Shown here piece after piece: positions 61,668-64,000 of a DNA stretch of 64,000 nucleotides (the first letter of the stretch is position 1; each line of letters starts with the position of its first letter). A model generated the notes under the pieces. The model was not told the DNA's origin and searched no databases. It saw only the letters and a program-made list of their open reading frames with translations. The DNA is from Chloroflexota bacterium (lineage in GTDB: Bacteria > Chloroflexota > Dehalococcoidia > Lucifugimonadales > Lucifugimonadaceae). Made by a program: the position numbers and the translations under genes. The DNA is taken from assembly GCA_018650845.1 (NCBI GenBank), contig JABIFF010000002.1, positions 119,491 to 183,490 of the forward strand, given 5' to 3'.

Positions 61668-63370
61668 CTCGAACTGCCAGTCACTAGCGGCATTAGTAGT
61701 CGTGATGGCATCTCTGAATTGTGGAACACCGTTTGTTTGGCGACTTTCAGCTCAGCGTCTGACCAAAAATCTTTGCCGGTATTGTGATTCCTATCGAAGT
61801 TAGGAAAATCTGAACTCGAAACGTCGAGTCGAAGTCGCTGCCCCGGCTGCAATTCGATTCCGACCGGGTTCATGTGAATGACGTACTTGTTGGTAACGTC
61901 AGGATCAAGAAGCTTTTCTTTGTCGAATCCGTCTCTGTATCGAGCACGCATGATTCCGTAGGTGAGGTTCACCGCTAAGCCGCTTGGCTCGACGACAACG
62001 AGCTTGGCTGTCCAGTCGGTATCCAAGGCGTCCGACGCTGCCCACAGTTCGAAATCCACGGGGCCAATAAACCTCGTAGGCTTTTCGAACGGCTCAGTTT
62101 GATACACAAGAACATCTTGTCGGCCATCAAGCGGTTTCTGGTCGCGTGGCATAGGCTGCGCATCGATGTCCATCACGCTCATTACAGGGTCATGCGGATC
62201 ATATGAATAGCTGTCGGGATTTTCTCCTGATGGCTGATCATACGAAAGTGATCCATCTCCGAATGGTGTATTTGCCGATCCATTGCTGTGCAGATACAGC
62301 GGGACAGTCTCGGCGCGCTTGATTGGCCATTCGTTCTCGAACGTCCACTCGTTTGCTCCAAGAATGAACAGCTTCACTCCCGGCTCGGTCCCAATACCGT
62401 CATCGATTCCCTTGAACTGGTAGTCGTACCAGCGAAGGATGAGGTTCTCCCACGTTTCTTCTGCTTGCGCACCGTAGTCGATAGGGCCCAAATCTCGATT
62501 TAGAGTCGTCATCATGTGTGACCAAGGGCCGACTACAAGCCGATGCTGACCTCGGAGGTGCTCGGGTCCGTTTGCCTCAAGACCTGAGTACTGATTCACA
62601 GTGCCGATAACTCGGTCCCACCAGCCAGTGAACATTCCGGCAGGAATATTTACTTTTGGATGTACGGCGTCGAAATCCCACATCTCCTTGGTTTGCTCTC
62701 GAAAGAATGGCTTCAACTGAGGAGTGAGATCTGAGAACGGCTCATCGGGCAGGTTATCTAGAGGCAAATACCAAAGCCACTTGCCGCGCTCGATAGCTCG
62801 CCATTGGTTGACTGCGTCTACGGGTGAGTGTGGACCGTGTTTTGCTCCAGACCGCCGTCGCATATCGGCGGCCATCATGTAGGTCCATTCGAGCCTACGT
62901 CCGGTTTCAAATATGCCGAAATTCATGTCTAGCGATTTTGTACCCATACCGCTGGCGTGAATTGCTTTTAGCGAGGGTGGCTGGAGTTCAGCCATACGCC
63001 ACGATGTCCAACCGTCGTAAGAGTGACCCCAAGTGCCAACTTGCCCGTCGGAGTGCTTTAAATTCGCGGCCCATTCGACAGTGTCGTAGCCGTCTTCGGC
63101 GTCGCCAGTAAGGGAGTTATCCATGAACTGCCATAGGAACTTACCTTCTGAGTCGTAACGCCCCCGCATGTCCTGGCAAATGACGGTATAGCCGCGTTCA
63201 GCTAGATTCCGGGCCGTCTTGATGTATCGAGGGTTTAGCTTCCAGTAGGGCGTTCGGAGGATGAGTGCAGGATGCTGACCGCCGTCATCTGGTCGATAAA
63301 TGTCGGCTTTGAGGACGGTTCCGTCTCTCATTTCAGCGGACACGTTTTCTTCGGATATGACTGATGGCAA
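61664..63370 (-). CDS. CocE/NonD-family hydrolase (Xaa-Pro dipeptidyl-peptidase type)
   Basis: A 568-residue serine hydrolase. MRDGTVLKADIYRP and CQDMRGRYDSEGKF open the alpha/beta fold, VGTWGHSYDGW holds the nucleophile (Ser117), and the C-terminal jelly-roll domain has FIGPVDFELWAASDALDTDWTAKLV. The start is TTG at 63368-63370, chosen because AGGAG lies 7 bases upstream; a TTG 39 bases further up lacks such a site. Relatives act on cocaine-type esters, glutaryl-7-ACA or X-Pro peptides. Its stop codon overlaps the ABC gene end on the other strand. Confidence 0.9.
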   Translation of the reverse strand: MPSVISEENVSAEMRDGTVLKADIYRPDDGGQHPALILRTPYWKLNPRYIKTARNLAERGYTVICQDMRGRYDSEGKFLWQFMDNSLTGDAEDGYDTVEWAANLKHSDGQVGTWGHSYDGWTSWRMAELQPPSLKAIHASGMGTKSLDMNFGIFETGRRLEWTYMMAADMRRRSGAKHGPHSPVDAVNQWRAIERGKWLWYLPLDNLPDEPFSDLTPQLKPFFREQTKEMWDFDAVHPKVNIPAGMFTGWWDRVIGTVNQYSGLEANGPEHLRGQHRLVVGPWSHMMTTLNRDLGPIDYGAQAEETWENLILRWYDYQFKGIDDGIGTEPGVKLFILGANEWTFENEWPIKRAETVPLYLHSNGSANTPFGDGSLSYDQPSGENPDSYSYDPHDPVMSVMDIDAQPMPRDQKPLDGRQDVLVYQTEPFEKPTRFIGPVDFELWAASDALDTDWTAKLVVVEPSGLAVNLTYGIMRARYRDGFDKEKLLDPDVTNKYVIHMNPVGIELQPGQRLRLDVSSSDFPNFDRNHNTGKDFWSDAELKVAKQTVFHNSEMPSRLLMPLVTGSSS

Positions 63371-63508
63371 CTTTTGGCTCCTGTGGGGACGGTTCGTGCG
63401 GATTCGCAAACAGTATCAGTTGCGCGAACTTTTCAAGTGTTGTTACGAACTCGATTAGGAATTTTGGTGTCAAACAGAACGGCTTTACTTTCAGTGGAGG
63501 ACCCGAAT
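63371..63508. other. Gene-free gap upstream of the CocE-type gene
   Basis: This stretch should hold the promoter of the hydrolase on the minus strand. Apart from its ribosome site I see no feature or credible gene. Open frames here are in all directions and have no family features. Confidence 0.4.
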
Positions 63509-63743
63509 CGTCCGACGACGCCGGAGCTATTGATCCTCCCCCGTCTCGGGGGAGTTAGAGGTGGAGATTGCAGCTAGAGCCGAGTCATCCGATGACGAGC
63601 GCGACTAACGAGAGGGGGAGACTGCGACGCGGCACCGAGTCGGCCAACTGTGCCCGGAGCTATTAATCCTCCCCCGTCTCGGGGGAGTTAGAGGGGGAGA
63701 TAGCAGCGAGAGCCGAGTCATCCGATGACGAGCGCGACTAACG
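63509..63743. repeat. Two tandem units of a 133-bp mosaic repeat
   Basis: The hairpin-forming core TCCTCCCCCGTCTCGGGGGA starts at 63534 and again at 63667, 133 bp apart. Each is followed by GTTAGAG, a GAGAT.GCAGC.AGAGCCGAGTCATCC block and ends in CGACTAACG. The upstream half of unit two, with CCCGGAGCTATTAATCC, recurs partly in unit one. The same modules are at 720-810 and, inverted, at 314-440. No open frame is likely to be coding. Confidence 0.75.
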
Positions 63744-63762
63744 CCATATAACGCCAGACGCG

Positions 63763-63797
63763 CAAATGCCCTTCTCGCCGGGTGAGAAGGGCATTTG
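63763..63797. terminator. Strong 14-bp hairpin after the tandem repeat
   Basis: CAAATGCCCTTCTC (63763-63776) pairs perfectly with GAGAAGGGCATTTG (63784-63797) around a 7-base loop. The A/T-rich ends make a bidirectional terminator likely. No known gene in the window ends here, so it may end a transcript from beyond the right edge or from the repeat. Confidence 0.6.
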
Positions 63798-64000
63798 AAT
63801 CTTCGGGCCACCCGCTCAGTGCCTACTGAGGGGGGAAAGCCTGATGCGCTGTACGGCTGGCCTGAAGATGGCCTGTGTCCGAGAGGTTTCCGGCCGGGGA
63901 ATACTCTCGAATGCACTACATAAGGGCTTGTGTAACTTTCCTGATTTTTTTAGTTCAGGTTCATTACGTTCCGGAGGCCAGGCGGGATTGCACGCTGAAC
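63798..64000. other. Structured, gene-free sequence at the right edge
   Basis: Short hairpins follow each other: CTCAGT/ACTGAG, GGCC/GGCC around TGAAGAT, then a CCGAGAGG and TTTCCGGCCGG block, and a run of seven T at about 63943-63950. It could be a structured RNA gene or the leader of a gene past the edge. I could not match it to SRP RNA, tmRNA, RNase P RNA or a named riboswitch. Confidence 0.3.

Noticed and set aside
63509..63743. CRISPR array
   Set aside because: Only two units with a 133-bp period, no short uniform repeats or unique spacers, and no cas genes.
63374..63916. Small proteins in the repeat region at the right edge
   Set aside because: The frames run through tandem repeats and hairpins, overlap one another and show no family pattern.

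Overview
The window is chromosomal DNA from a bacterium of roughly balanced base composition, densely packed with genes, with mixed ATG, GTG and TTG starts and few mobile genes. The mix of genes points to an uncultured, probably marine member of the Chloroflexota such as the SAR202 clade. It includes a luciferase-like flavin monooxygenase, an enolase-superfamily dehydratase, a sulfatase, a membrane pyrophosphatase, an amt-P-II pair and GldA/F/G-type ABC genes. No rRNA or other taxonomic marker is present, so this is inference from gene content. TGA is an ordinary stop codon in several genes (tsaE and the kinase at 53673-55649 end in it), yet two genes carry an in-frame TGA at a redox-active cysteine position. 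This suggests that the organism inserts selenocysteine.

Layout. 1-313: tail of a NorD-like VWA protein. 314-809: a non-coding stretch with an inverted-repeat element and mosaic repeats. 810-5326 (minus): a four-gene ABC operon (ATPase, permease, GldG-like, DUF4340). 5536-13397 (plus): cysteine desulfurase, a membrane-anchored protein, MutS, an LLM monooxygenase, a prepilin peptidase and a metallo-hydrolase. 13518-15620 (minus): membrane pyrophosphatase hppA, with an intrinsic terminator hairpin in its leader. 16358-23300: housekeeping genes (YraN, RNase HII, MnmA, RsfS, Ndk, TsaB, TsaE, ThiL) plus a cyclase-family hydrolase. 23436-25922: tautomerase, amt, P-II, tRNA-Lys and a terminator. 25963-29929: an SDR, a DUF1330 protein and SdhB/SdhA. 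30209-33466: a three-GAF histidine kinase and a DUF4097 lipoprotein. 33689-39091: enolase-superfamily enzyme, NifU-like protein, a selenocysteine-containing glutaredoxin-like protein, an epimerase, DgkA, an SDR and an amidase. 39332-44791: a giant nine-GAF histidine kinase. 44796-53382: a catabolic block (sulfatase, sarcosine-oxidase-like flavoenzyme, metallo-hydrolase, 2-hydroxyacid dehydrogenase, ceramidase-like hydrolase, VOC protein) ending in a UGSC-family selenoprotein. 53673-61667: a signalling module (membrane kinase, Rcp1-type receiver, REC-GAF kinase) followed by a heterodimeric ABC exporter. 61664-63370: a CocE-type hydrolase. 63410-64000: tandem 133-bp repeats, a terminator and unexplained structured sequence.

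The most interesting observation is the selenocysteine pair. The gene at 51742-53382 is interrupted by TGA inside a U-G-T-C motif. The gene at 35286-35522 is a complete 78-residue glutaredoxin-like protein only if TGA is read as Sec in a U-G-S-C motif. Both TGA codons are followed at bacterial-SECIS distance (19 and 23 nt) by a perfect 8-bp hairpin with a 3-nt loop. The other notable items are the nine-GAF kinase, the hppA leader attenuator and an ABC exporter subunit with no canonical start codon.
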